From: Alisma plantago-aquatica
Taxonomy: Eukaryota > Streptophyta > Magnoliopsida > Alismatales > Alismataceae
Reading direction: 5' to 3'
Assembly (NCBI GenBank): GCA_963693085.1
Contig: OY856410.1
Location: forward strand, 887,357,835 to 887,421,834
DNA length: 64,000 bases
Under the pieces are notes generated by a model. It had not been told where the DNA came from. It saw nothing but the letters and a program-made list of their open reading frames with translations, and ran no database searches. The position numbers and the translations under genes were made by a program. Shown here piece by piece: positions 1 through 10,479 of this stretch. Each line of letters opens with the position of its first letter. Within the stretch, counting starts at the first letter, position 1.

Positions 1-496
1 TATTGAGTGTAGTGATTTCAAGTCAAAGAATCACACTCACCACCATCACTGTGAGTACTGACCGTGACTACCATGTCATGGTTCCATGTGTCAAACTCAC
101 GATGGGTCTGTCCGGTACACTTGTTCTTTAACAAGTACTTATGTGTTTGGTTTGATATCTCTATATCATGACTAATGAGATTCTATCATCAACCAACACC
201 ACAATCTAGTCTTGTGTGTGATTGCTGTCTATCTACCTTCCACAATGACATCTGACTAGGGACATAACAAGAATGTACAAACTCTTAGCATCCGTATGAT
301 CTCATCGTTCAGGTCCTTAACCTGAAAGCATACGTCATTGAGTACTGTCATTCTCTAGACATTCAATCTATTGTATCACTATCTCATATGACTGAACTAG
401 AAAGAATTGGAAGCTTGTCTTTGATGTTTATCAAATCAATCTTAATGTATCCCATCAATCATCCCATGATTGTCTCTCAGGGCATACATACCAACA
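1..496 (-). repeat. copia-1 3' LTR (partial)
   Basis: These 496 bases align without net gap to 49020-49515, the right part of the complete LTR in the second duplication copy. The end at 491-496 is CCAACA, which on the minus strand is the LTR start TGTTGG. The rest of this LTR lies before the window. It contains the segment missing from the LTR at 5070-6588, which shows that the missing segment is ancestral. Confidence 0.85.
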
Positions 497-507
497 GACT
501 CCCATTT
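497..507 (-). other. copia-1 polypurine tract
   Basis: Read on the minus strand this is AAATGGGAGTC directly followed by the LTR start TGTTGG. A short purine-rich run ending at the 3' LTR is the plus-strand priming site of copia elements, and an (A)AGTGGGAG-type tract is common in plant copias. Confidence 0.65.
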
Positions 508-2880
508 GCACTGCGAGCCAATCACCCTTGAATCATATTCATAGTGATCTTAAAACATGTCCCACATGTTACTGTGCTCTAGTGCGAACATAGTGAGTTA
601 TGGCAACACCTTGCCAAAGTCAGTATAAATTGCATGTCTTACATCTCTTCGTTGTACGTCACACATATGAGATGGAGTTGCTGTAAAATGCGATCCAATA
701 TTCCTTTGCTAACCTTTAGCCACATTGCATGATCAAGGATTCCATAGTTGTCATTAATGAGCGGAATCTCTATAAGTTCATCTCATGAACTTCCAGATCC
801 ATATAGTATCCACTGCTGTTCTCCAACACATAGATACTCAACATTTCCTTTTAAATGGTTTTATTGGAACACTTCCAATTATCCACAAATTTTCACTTTT
901 ATATATCCTATATATATATTTTGCGATTAATTTTCTATCCTTTCGGAAGTTCGCATCAATGTAACTCTTTACATTGAACTCTTCCTTATATCCATAGAAC
1001 TAGTACTTCTCAAGTACTTATCAAGTTCTCATGGTATTCCAATAACCCTTACTGGAAGTAGACAGACATCCACTCGTCATGTCCCACATTCGAGTTATCA
1101 GGATGAGCACATCATATTTCCATGTCCTACATATAAGATGATGAATGCATTTTGTTCTTGGCATGTCGATACATGCAAGATAATGGGATAATTACATACA
1201 TGATAGATCCATGTCTATTCTTAGTGTTCCCATTATTCATAAGAATTGGACACTTGGCCTTGGGATACTAACTCCATGTAACATGGACAAGTTTTCTCCC
1301 ACTAAATCTGTGCATACTGAACCCTTCACGTACAGATTGCCAATGTATGCTTTCTCTTTTCAGATCAAGAGGTTTTTCGAGAACTGTCTCTATAGATCTC
1401 TATTCCTATCACATAGGAAAATCTCTATCTTCCTTAAAGATAATTTCCACTTTTGGATTTCCATTCTAGAACATTTCCATTTCACATCAACATGTGGAAT
1501 GTGAATACGCTCCCACTAAATCACAGATCCCTTCTTTATCTTTGACATATCAGTCAAACCCTTTAACTATATCATCAAAGTAAAGATCCAATTCTGAGTT
1601 GCTTGTACTCAATCAATCACATTGATTAGTTCATTGTAACTTATAGACTTCATTTGCATTAGTGGATTCATAAACCTTATAGGTTGTGTCTCATAAACAT
1701 CCTTGTTTTTATTCCTCATAGGAATGCGGTTTTAGTATCCATATGCCAAATGTCTTAGTCATTAAGTTGCAATCAACAAGCATCATCCTTCTCAAAATGT
1801 TATCCATGTGTCTTAACACTTAAGATTCATTTGCACTTATGGATTTCATCCAATGTGTGCTACCATCAAGGTCATACCTTATGGTTCACATGGATGTTAT
1901 TTAGGATGTAATGGTCATAAACCATAACTCAAAATTCGGTTCCTCATATTCATCTAGATAGTTGACTCATCACATGAACAACTCATCACATAGATAAACG
2001 AGGTGTATCTGTCAAGGATATAAGAACTTACAACTCCTTGTGATTATTAATGTCCTTTATTAGTGTGGGTTATTCTTTTATTAAGAAGAATTCAGTTATT
2101 TGATAATCATTCTCTAACTCCTTAGAGTATGATTCCTTCTTGATTTAGACATCACCATGCCTTAATCATGAGTTCACTATGATACACTATCATAATCACT
2201 CATAAGGATCTCAAACATTTGGTCCAAGTATTTCATTCATTGATCTCATCAAGAATTAACACTTTACCAAATTTGCACTTCATCTATGATAATCTTGAAC
2301 ACTTCAAGATATTCATATTGGTATTTCTCTAAACACCATTTGAAGTATTAGCATTTGTTCCAATAGGTATGTAAATACATCACATGTATTATACCTAATA
2401 GGATAATCATTCTCCCACTACCATTAGTGAAGATTGATTAATCATGTTCAAGATATTCATGTCTCTTACTGATTCTCTAACCAAAAGAGTCTAGATTTAT
2501 CCATCATATGGAAACTATATATGAATTTCTCATGATTTATGCTAATTTGATTGCTTGAGTCATCAATAACTTTAGGTGTCATTTTATCTTATGCATATCA
2601 AATACCACAGGATAAGCAAGGCATTGCCATAAAGATCATATCTTTGAGATCAACTTTATTAATTGTCATCATTGTCATACAATATGCAAAAATAAAGTGT
2701 TTCTATCTATTGGCAAATATGAAATAGCAGTTCATAACTATATTACATGCCTTTTAGGCTGAAAATAAACTAAAGTACTCCTTACTATGGCGGTAACACT
2801 TGCCCCATTTATTGAGTGCTTTACACTTTACATCTTGGTATCATATACCTCAAAAGTGTTACAAGTTTACTTTCATGATA
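497..2880 (-). pseudogene. decayed copia-1 pol (protease, integrase, RT, RNase H)
   Basis: Reading right to left, about 2860-2690 gives a protease/GAG-pre-integrase trace (NGASVTAIV in one frame), where copia proteins usually read NGA.V.A.AVGTY. About 1775-1700 gives MDTKTAFL, matching the copia RT motif MDVKTAFLNG, with a stop in place of the next residue and nearby YM-QPEGF-like residues. About 1420-1390 gives YVIGIEIYRD, like the YILGIKIYRDRS stretch. About 1210-1150 gives GSIMYV, like the GSLMYA.LCTRPD motif. About 960-740 has an RNase H trace including SENLWIIGS and AVDTIWIWKF. Stops and frameshifts occur throughout, so no functional polyprotein remains. Domain limits are approximate. 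This part is not present in the second duplication copy within the window. Confidence 0.75.
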
Positions 2881-2883
2881 CCT

Positions 2884-3606
2884 TTAAGTAGAGACGTCTG
2901 TCGCCTCCTTCTTCTTTTGTTCTTCTAGATATAGAGGGCAATCCCTCATACACCCTTTCCCCATGTCCCTTGAGGCTGAAGACGGCTTGGATTGCTGGCT
3001 AGCATCAAAACACTTCTTTGCTTTGCCCTTGTCCTTGCCCTTAAGAAATACCTTTTCTTTGATCATATCAAAGATTATGGTTTGTCTTTCTTCATCTTTG
3101 CCTCTACTATCCTCAACATGTCCAACAACTCTGTCAACGCTTGTCAAAGTTGTTCATTATGAATTGTATGATTCTCTCAACATTTGCAGTATCATACCAA
3201 TAGCCAACCCTTGGCTCAGAGGGAATCCTTCTTAGTCAGGTTTTCCACATACCCAATCACATTGAGTGTGTGAATACCTTACTGGATCTCCTTCTATCAT
3301 GACATACTAGGACAGTGTCTTAGAGACATCATATGTCTCATGTTGTCTCTGCAACTCATTGTTCAGAGAACACAACATCAAGCACTCCTCATCGATGTCT
3401 TCCTCAGTATGCTTCCATAAGTATACTTTCAGCCATTGATATGGTGGGATCGAGTTCATCTGGTTCTGGTATAACTAGGACTTAGAGCTTTCACTCTACA
3501 ATTGAGAACACTTCTCAATGTCCTAACCAGTCATGGAAAAATTCCCATTTAACTTGTCCTTTTCCAGGATGGATCACAAAGAAAACTGATTGTTGTTTTT
3601 TGCCAT
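2884..3606 (-). pseudogene. decayed copia-1 gag
   Basis: The start ATG is at 3606-3604 on the minus strand and reads MAKNNNQFSL, stop, SILEKDKLNGN. LEKDKLNGTNF is the usual N-terminus of copia gag (DUF4219/UBN2 type). The end, 3147-2884, is open for 87 codons with lysine-rich KGKDKGKAKKCF and then GKGCMRDCPLYLEEQKKK. That corresponds to the CCHC zinc knuckle and the following CPKYLEELK stretch, but the first part of the knuckle is lost. Internal stops interrupt the middle. The duplication breakpoint (3400) cuts this gene, so copy 2 keeps only its N-terminal 207 bp. In copy 2 the codon that is TGA here is CGA, a C-to-T change specific to this copy. Confidence 0.8.
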
Positions 3607-5056
3607 TTGTACTACAAAAGGGAAAATATACAATTTTAGTCCAAAACTCCTTTTGACTTATTTGATTGATTTGAAAAGTTGACAATATAATTAGGCCTTT
3701 AATTAATTATCACTCCCACTATTTTAGTTCAAATTGATAATCCTCACCATCAATTTGGAAGATTACAATGTACAACCTTCTAGTGGGCAAGATCATGAAA
3801 TCCTCTAAGTCATGGACCAACTTGGGCTGTCACCCACAACTTAGATCTCTCAGGTAGGCATCTCTTGCCAATTTCATCATATGCAACTCTTGATAAGATT
3901 TTATATGCAACTCGTTGTCATGATCATCTCCATGCCTCAAGGTTCTAGATCCTATCTAGGTCACCTTGTTAAGTCCGACCCAAAGCCAACACGATGAATA
4001 TTCACCCTGCTCGGGCAGACCCACATATCCATCCTTCACACTTCCACAAGATAGATGGTGCACCACGCTACGGTGTGCCCACACTTGGTCGATCAAGCTT
4101 TTCACGTGTGTCGTATTTGGAAGGCATCTAAAACTTAATATTTAATGAGGGATTTGGTTTTTATATACATATACATATCCAATCACCACAATACATAGTA
4201 CATATCATATACATGCTATATCCCACAGAAAACATGCAAAACGATAAAAGTGATGATTATGGCCATCCTAATGTGATTCCTCGAGCCAAGAGGAATCACG
4301 GTCATCTAGGTCTACATCACATGCAACCTGTACAAGATGAACTCTGTGCTTTGCCTTTCTAGGTTTGATCAACTCATCACATGACTGATCGGCTCGCCAT
4401 CAGGCCGGTCGGCTGGGTGCCACCAGCCGATCGATTGGGTGCCACCAGCCGATCGGTTGGCTCCTCCAACTGATCGGTTCGCCTGGTTGTCGTGCATCTC
4501 CTCATGGCTACCACCTGCTCATCTCGCTCCTCGAACCGCTCATCAACCGATCGGCTCACTCCTTGAACCGATCGTCTCGAACGTCAACCGATCGGTTCAC
4601 TCCTTGAACCGATCGTCTCAGCTGTCGTCAGGATGTCCTGCGTTCTTTGACATAACAGGAAATAAAATTCTATCCTATTCTATATTGTAAAAAGAGAAAC
4701 CTCGATTTACATTCAAGGGGAGAAAAGGTAGGAAAGAAATCTCGAATTATTTCGAGATACATCAGGAATAGGAGAAAGGGAATCGGTGCGCAGATCGAGA
4801 TGCAAGCAACCACATACAACCATACACAGATAGGGTTTATTGGCCATAACCACGCTATACATCCACCACAAAACTCATTTAAGGGTGACGCGTATCGAGT
4901 GCATTCATAATACATATCATATATGTAAATTGGGATTTGTGGATTTAGGATTAGACATGCATAAAGCCAATTTTATTCGCATCGTATGCAATAAATAAAG
5001 GTGACAAACCAAAATCGATCATATTGATAATCCTAAAGTATAGAGCAGTTGACGTG
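3607..5056 (-). other. copia-1 untranslated leader
   Basis: This is a 1.45-kb stretch between the gag start and the primer-binding site with no coding trace on the minus strand. It holds an array of the AACCGATCGGTT word (4383-4620) and is otherwise A/T-rich. The same leader is at 45807-47256. Such a long leader between primer site and gag is unusual for a copia element. Confidence 0.6.
4383..4620. repeat. palindromic AACCGATCGGTT word array in copia-1 leader
   Basis: About nine variants of a 12-bp word close to AACCGATCGGTT, a perfect palindrome, occur in 238 bp at irregular spacing of roughly 15 to 45 bp. Examples are AGCCGATCGGTTG, AACTGATCGGTTC and AACCGATCGTCTC. The same word is also in the U3 of this element's LTR (5737-6128). 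Confidence 0.85.
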
Positions 5057-5068
5057 GTTCTGATACCA
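5057..5068 (-). other. copia-1 primer-binding site (initiator Met tRNA)
   Basis: On the minus strand it reads TGGTATCAGAAC, one nucleotide after the LTR end. TGGTATCAGAGC is the usual plant primer site complementary to the 3' end of initiator methionine tRNA; this copy has A for G at the eleventh base. Confidence 0.85.
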
Positions 5069-5628
5069 CTGTTGGGTTTTAGGGGAGGTAGAGAAGGCAG
5101 CGGAAACAAAAAATTTTCTCCTTCCCAAACCCAGAACAAGGAAACGCATCAACGTCTATACAATAGGAAAAGATGGTTTGTGGAATCATACCTTGTCACG
5201 AGGCTTGCTCGGCGGCAATACCTCGCGGCTTGCACGGTCTTCACCTCCGGTCTTGGACGGTGTCTGTGCAACTCCTGGTCGCATCGAGACTGATGACTCC
5301 TGGTCTCACCGGGACTGTCGGGATTGACAACTGTCCTCCGAGCAGCAGAAATCTCCCGCCTCTAAAGTAGTCCACACGGACCACTTAGAACTCCAATCTC
5401 CTTATCCCACAAGGAATTGGAAGGAGTCACACCCTCCTATCAGCATACTAGTCACAGACACACTCTCCTTCCACCAGTCACTTTCTACAGTTGTCTTTCC
5501 CTTGTTGTACCTCCCTTATCGGGTAGCACTTGCTCGGGCTCTCTCGGTTACCAAAACTAGAGAGAACGACAACTTTACAGAGCAACTGGTTGCACTGAGT
5601 TGTTTTTTGAGAAGCCCCCAATACCCCT

Positions 5629-5636
5629 ATATATAG
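5629..5636 (-). promoter_or_regulatory. copia-1 LTR TATA box
   Basis: TATATATA sits in the context CCTATATATAGGGG on the minus strand. It lies about 560 bp before the LTR end, a reasonable distance for an R-U5 segment. Transcription is predicted to run leftwards into the leader and gag. The copy-2 equivalent is at about 47829-47838, two bases longer. Confidence 0.55.
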
Positions 5637-5736
5637 GAGGGTCATGGGACAGGGTTCTCTATCCCGGGCAATGCGGGACTAAAGTAGGAGTAGAAGGTTT
5701 CGAGATTTTCCACAAAAACAACCAACTGTGCAACCT

Positions 5737-6128
5737 GAACCGATCGTTTCATTTGTGAAATGGTCGGTTGGGGACCTGAGCCGGTCGGTTGACACCTCAA
5801 CCGATCGGTTGGGACCCATGAAATGGTCGATTCACTTCTGAACCGGTCGGTTCATGGTCCTTATCAGTTCCCAATTGACTTTTCCTCTTTTGTTTCGAAT
5901 TGGTACCAAATACCAATCCTTGTTCCAATCAAATTGGGTAAGTGAAACGAAAAGAAATTTCTCACCAACCTGACTTTCCCAACTTGATCGGTTGGACCAT
6001 TTAAACTGATCATTTCAACATTTGAAGCGATTGTTTCACCCTGTCTAATCAGCCGATCGACTCACCATCTGAGCCGATCGGTTCACCAAGCTCAGTTGAT
6101 CGGTTCATCACATGAGCCGATCGGTTGG
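5737..6128. repeat. AACCGATCGGTT word array in copia-1 U3
   Basis: About thirteen degenerate copies of the palindromic word occur in 390 bp, for example AACCGATCGGTTG, GAGCCGGTCGGTTG and GAGCCGATCGGTTC, separated by unrelated bases. They sit upstream of the TATA box in the direction of transcription. Confidence 0.85.
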
Positions 6129-6588
6129 GAGTGCAGATTGTACAGAATCAGTCAATTGTAGTTTCAATCAATCCGATACTACAATCAATGTGTTTAACAC
6201 CTTGAGCATTATGACATTGAGCTATCAATTAATTGAGTGTTTAATTGAACTACTAAACTCCTTTAGTAATCAATCTGTCATCAACCAACAACATAATCTA
6301 GTCTTGTGTGTCATTGTTGTCTATCTACCTTCCACAATGACATCTGAGTAGGGACATAACAAGAATGTACAAACTCTTAGCATCCGTATGATTTCATCGT
6401 TCATGTCCTTAACCTGAAAGCATATGCCATTGAGTACTGCCATTCTCTAGACATTCAATCTGTTCTATCACTATCTCATATGACTGAACCAAAAAGAATT
6501 GGAAGCTTGCCTTTGATGTTTATCAAATAAATCTTAATGTATCCCACCAATCATCCCATGATTGGATCTCAGGGCATACATACCAACA

Positions 6589-7649
6589 ATGTAGAGTTCA
6601 ATCCAACAATTGCCAAAACTTTTTTATTGGTTGATCATGAATCAGTCTTGGATCATGATAAAGAAGTCTTCTATTTTTCTTGAATGAAGTTATACATCCC
6701 TCTTAAATTTAATACATATGTAAAGAATAATGAGGAGTCCTACTTGTTAAATGTAAACATGCTCTTGAAGACCCTCCAATTAGAAACTTAATAAATCAAC
6801 AGATAATTGGTTCTGTTAGATTTTAGGACCAATGTCCATTATTTAGTGGAATTATGCTTCCACGACATTATGTAGAGATAAGTGACTGAGGTCCCCTAAT
6901 AGACTAGCAATTTATGTTAATGTTGACTTTTTTTATTTTGAATGATGAGAACACATGCTCACCTAACCATAAACTGATATACCAAGTACCTAATTTGTTT
7001 GAGAAATCTTCTTAAAATGACATACCTTGTTGAGTAAATTTGGATCCAAGCATTTTTATCTTTTGAACTACTTTTTGACATTTTATATCTCCTTGAATAC
7101 ATTTGAAGTAAATATTAAGTACATAGGGAATATTTATTGAACTTTTGAATATTGTATAAGTCTTCTAGACTGATCCATACATTTTTTATCCATGCAAATT
7201 TATTCCCTAGGGGAATGAATGGAAACTCCCTACTGCGTTTTGAAGCAAGATGACTAGGTGCCCTTTGTGGCTGTCATTATGTTTACTTATTGCACTGTAA
7301 CAATCATTGTAAGTCCCATGTTTGTAGACAAGTTTGTATGTTTGATGTTTTGGATTGTTAAGAACACTTAAATGATGATATTTATCCCTTCATCATGGAA
7401 ATTCTTATGGGTTTCAATAACAAGATATGGGAATGTCAATGATATTAATCTGGTCATCACATGATATAGTATTAGTGCCATTTAATAATCAAAACTAGTC
7501 ATCTTCACTAACCTTAGGAAGACTTAATAACATATAAGTCATTGTTTACCATCTTATAGGTCTAGATCTGCATCAAGGTGATCCAACCCTGACAATGAGA
7601 GGGAATACTCTCAAAAACTATTATAGGTATGAGTTGTCTATCTCAAACA
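6589..7649. other. unassigned A/T-rich repeat-like sequence
   Basis: No coding trace or element terminus is recognised. It lies between the copia-1 LTR and the chromovirus-like gag, so it may be the leader or LTR of that gypsy element, but no primer-binding site is visible. It is repeated at 49516-50576 with only about one percent divergence by eye, clearly less than in the neighbouring copia-1 LTR. Confidence 0.4.
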
Positions 7650-8238
7650 TGACTCCTCACCAAGACCTAGAGGACCCATTTCACCTCCAAGGAGTGATGC
7701 TGATAAGAGACAAGAGCTTTTGGTGGGCATCTTTGGGAATGCATTGGATTGGTTCCTAAAAAAATCAAAAATTTCAAAGTACACCTACCTGATGGACTTC
7801 CTCGAGGTGAATCCAAATGAGTTCCCAAGGGAGAGTGAATGACAAAGTGGAGAAAGTTAAGGAATAGATAATCTCTATCAAAGACATATTGCAAAGTGTG
7901 AACTACCCGAAGAAGTACTAGGTGAAGTTTGTTGCTTTCATGCTCAAAGGTTTTGGTTGGGCGGTAGAACTACACCAACTCTCAACCTAAAGAAGAAACA
8001 CTGCCAAACTAACATCAATTCAAAGTGATATTTCACAACAAGTACATCCCCCTATAAGCCTTCATCAATAAGTAAAATGAGTTAAACTCCATCAGACAAG
8101 GGGGAGCTTTGATCGTCGACTACTTTCAACACTTCGCTCTCTTGGATCATTATGCCACTATGCTGACCAAAAAGAGGAAGATTTAAGTCTTCATGGATGG
8201 GATGATTAGATTCTTGAGTGATTTATTGGGACCCCAAA
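7650..8238 (+). pseudogene. chromovirus-like gypsy gag, 5' part, split by the hAT element
   Basis: From about 7924 one frame reads KFVAFMLKGFGWAVELHQL. Across frameshifts the following stretch gives NKYIPL, NELNSIRQGG, VDYFQHFALLDHYA and then VFMDGMIRFLSDLLGPQ. This order matches the retrotransposon gag domain of Del/Tekay chromoviruses (F..KY.P...R..KE..F..L.QG...V..Y...F..L...A, then F..GL). Stops interrupt it. The frame breaks off exactly at the hAT insertion and continues after it at 13377, so the gag is older than the transposon. No matching gypsy pol is seen next to it. Confidence 0.65.
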
Positions 8239-8277
8239 TAGGGATGTCAATGGAGAGGGTATGGTGAGGGTAAAGGT

Positions 8278-8302
8278 TTACCCTTACCCTTACCCTTACC
8301 CT
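8278..8302 (+). repeat. (CCCTTA)n subterminal array, left end of hAT
   Basis: Four CCCTTA hexamers follow GGTTTA about 40 bp inside the left terminus. Short subterminal arrays are where hAT transposases bind in known elements; binding here is an inference. Confidence 0.7.
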
Positions 8303-9619
8303 CCACAAAGGGGCAGGTAATGGTATGGGTAGTTACCCTTCTCATAAATCCTCTTATCCTCCCCTTACCCTTACTCTCTTCTCTACTGGATAAATAGGGA
8401 GGATAAGGGTAAACAGATAATTGTGTTGCATTTAAACATGCTATATATTACCTACATGTGGATTACACCCATAATAGATCATAATTACATAGTTAAATAT
8501 TATTACCATACTTCTTTTACAAAAACACATGTTTCTCAACATCCTGTGATTACAACTACATCAACAAATACTTTTATACAACAAAAGTGAAAGGATCCCA
8601 CTAGATTTATTGTAATTTTAACATTTTCTTCACATAAAACAAAAAAATACATTAATTCATACTAAAAAAACTTTAAAAACACAAGATCATACTAAATAAT
8701 AGAATATCTCTTCAACTAATTCACAATCCCTAAGTTACATTAGGTATGTTAATACCTAAAACTTGCAAATAAATTAATATAGATTTTGGATGGAGTTCAA
8801 CATCTTGATGAATGCAACATTGAGTATTATTAAGAAAGGAAATCTGAAAAAATATCAAGCACCAGAACATGACATATCATGTAGTACACCAAGATGTCCT
8901 TTATAGAAAAAGAACATGTCAACGGCTTAGTTTTTCTGGAAAAAAGAGATCCATAAGATATACTCATCAATAAACCAACATGTTTCTTTTCCACACTATA
9001 AAATCTAAGTTACTATTAGATCAAATATTAATAAAAGAGATGTAGTTCATGCAACATAGGGAGAGGGGGTAGGTATATAGTAAACAATTATTGAAAAAAA
9101 AGGTAAATAGAAACAAAATGTGAGAAAAATTATAAATCCGTCTTTCTCCTAGAGCCACCCTTGTTCCATGGATGGATATCAATAAGAGATATATCTACTA
9201 TGAGTTTTTGGACTCTGATATTGGCCTGGACCATTGCAACTAATAAATCCCTCTATAAACATTTGAGAAACTTCTATTCAACCAAGACACTAGTTGTGAT
9301 GACGTGACCTTTTCTCTCTCCTCTATTGATTTCTTTCTCTCTCATTGAGTGTCCTCTTTCTCAATTCAATGCCAATTTCATAATTTGAATGTGATGATGC
9401 TCCGATTTGGTCACATCAAAAATCATTTTCACCATGTGCGACATTAATTTTCACTTCTATCTATGTTTCATGAGTTAATGTACTTTGATCCATGATGTAT
9501 TTCATGTTGTTTGTCTTTTGATTATTTTTCTAACAGTACCAAGATCGTCTCAATCGGGCAATCATAACCAAAATTATGGCCACACAAATATTACTACTTT
9601 AATCTTAGTTTAATTGATT

Positions 9620-10440
9620 TTATTTCAATTTTTAACCTTTATTGGGCCCAATTTCGCCCGCGGCCCAACCACTTCCTTAGCTTGGGTAGGTGAGTGCAGA
9701 TTCTCACCACCATTGGATTGGGCACGGATCATGACAGACCCTCCATCTGACGCCTCTCCTTCGTCTTCCTCATTGCTTCGTACACTATAGAGTAGTGCTT
9801 TCCGATGACCAATAGACACCCTCCTTGGATTCCTAGAATGATAAAAACTTAGACAAAAGCATCAAATTAGCTCCCTCTCTCATTCCCCTCAGTGTTCTAC
9901 TCATTTCTTGCCCTAAAATGGCTTTTTGATAGTCATCTCCTTTTTTCCAGCCCTAGGGTGCCACCATGTTTCCCTAGTTCAGATTTCTCTTCCAAGAACA
10001 CCAGACACCCGAAAAGCATGCCCTCTGACCTTGCCTAGCCCATACAAAGATGAATGATAGGTTGTTGGGGTGTTTCCCTCCCTTGAAGACCAGGTTGCGG
10101 TCGCTTGCGGCAAGCAGCACCGCACAGGCGCCACCATGTGTGGGCCTTTTCCAATTGAGTGGTGGACAATGTCTAGCGGTGATCGAGGGTAGGTACTAGC
10201 CGCATCGAAGTGCTTGGTGCTTCTAGACCAGCACTGAGATGCATGGAAGTCGGATCCAAGGATGTAGGATGCCACTTCCGTTAGATCGAGAGAATGATCA
10301 ACTGTTGACTCTGATCGAACGACCCTTTGTGCACCACATTTCGGGCCATTCCTATACTCCCCCCTCTCTCTACTGTGAGTGGGTGTGCCCCACCTCATCC
10401 ACTCGATCACGGATGTTCCAAGAAGGACACACCATCAATG
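9620..10440. other. GC-richer block inside the hAT element
   Basis: This block is clearly richer in G+C than its surroundings and holds a 143-codon open frame on the minus strand (10410-9979) that is also open in copy 2 (53336-52905). I recognise no domain. At the low divergence between the copies a chance frame would also survive, so it is not called a gene. It may be captured sequence or the remains of another insertion. Confidence 0.3.
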
Positions 10441-10479
10441 GTGTTGAGCATCACATAAATAAAGGTGACACCCCCTCTT

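Larger units (their letters stand above)
1..6588 (-). mobile_element. Ty1/copia LTR retrotransposon copia-1 (left end cut by window)
   Basis: On the minus strand the order is 5' LTR (5070-6588), primer-binding site (5057-5068), long leader, gag (from 3606), protease/integrase/RT/RNase H remains (about 2870-500), polypurine tract (497-507) and 3' LTR (1-496, cut by the window). LTR termini are TGTTGG...ACCAACA seen on the plus strand. Gag-pol order with integrase before RT is the copia arrangement. All coding parts carry stops and frameshifts, so it cannot move on its own. The two LTRs, compared over about 150 bp, differ at roughly 5 percent of positions, mostly transitions, so the insertion is old. 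The lineage is probably Tork/Angela-like from gag and RT wording; that is an inference. Confidence 0.85.
5070..6588 (-). repeat. copia-1 5' LTR, unit 1, with 727-bp internal deletion
   Basis: Termini on the plus strand are TGTTGGGTTTT and CATACATACCAACA. Length is 1519 bp against 2246 bp in copy 2 (47270-49515); the difference is exactly the 727 bp found at 48477-49203. The junction is at 6276/6277 and both edges share TCT. A TATA box is at 5629-5636 and a palindromic word array at 5737-6128, so in minus-strand reading the array is in U3 upstream of the promoter. The bases following the element are ATGTA; its partner target duplication lies outside the window. Confidence 0.85.

Noticed and set aside
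1211..1504. 97-codon plus-strand open frame
   Set aside because: It lies antisense to recognisable copia RT traces on the minus strand.
9979..10410. 143-codon minus-strand open frame conserved in both units
   Set aside because: About four amino-acid differences match the local nucleotide divergence, so survival by chance is expected. No start context, domain or homologous motif was seen.
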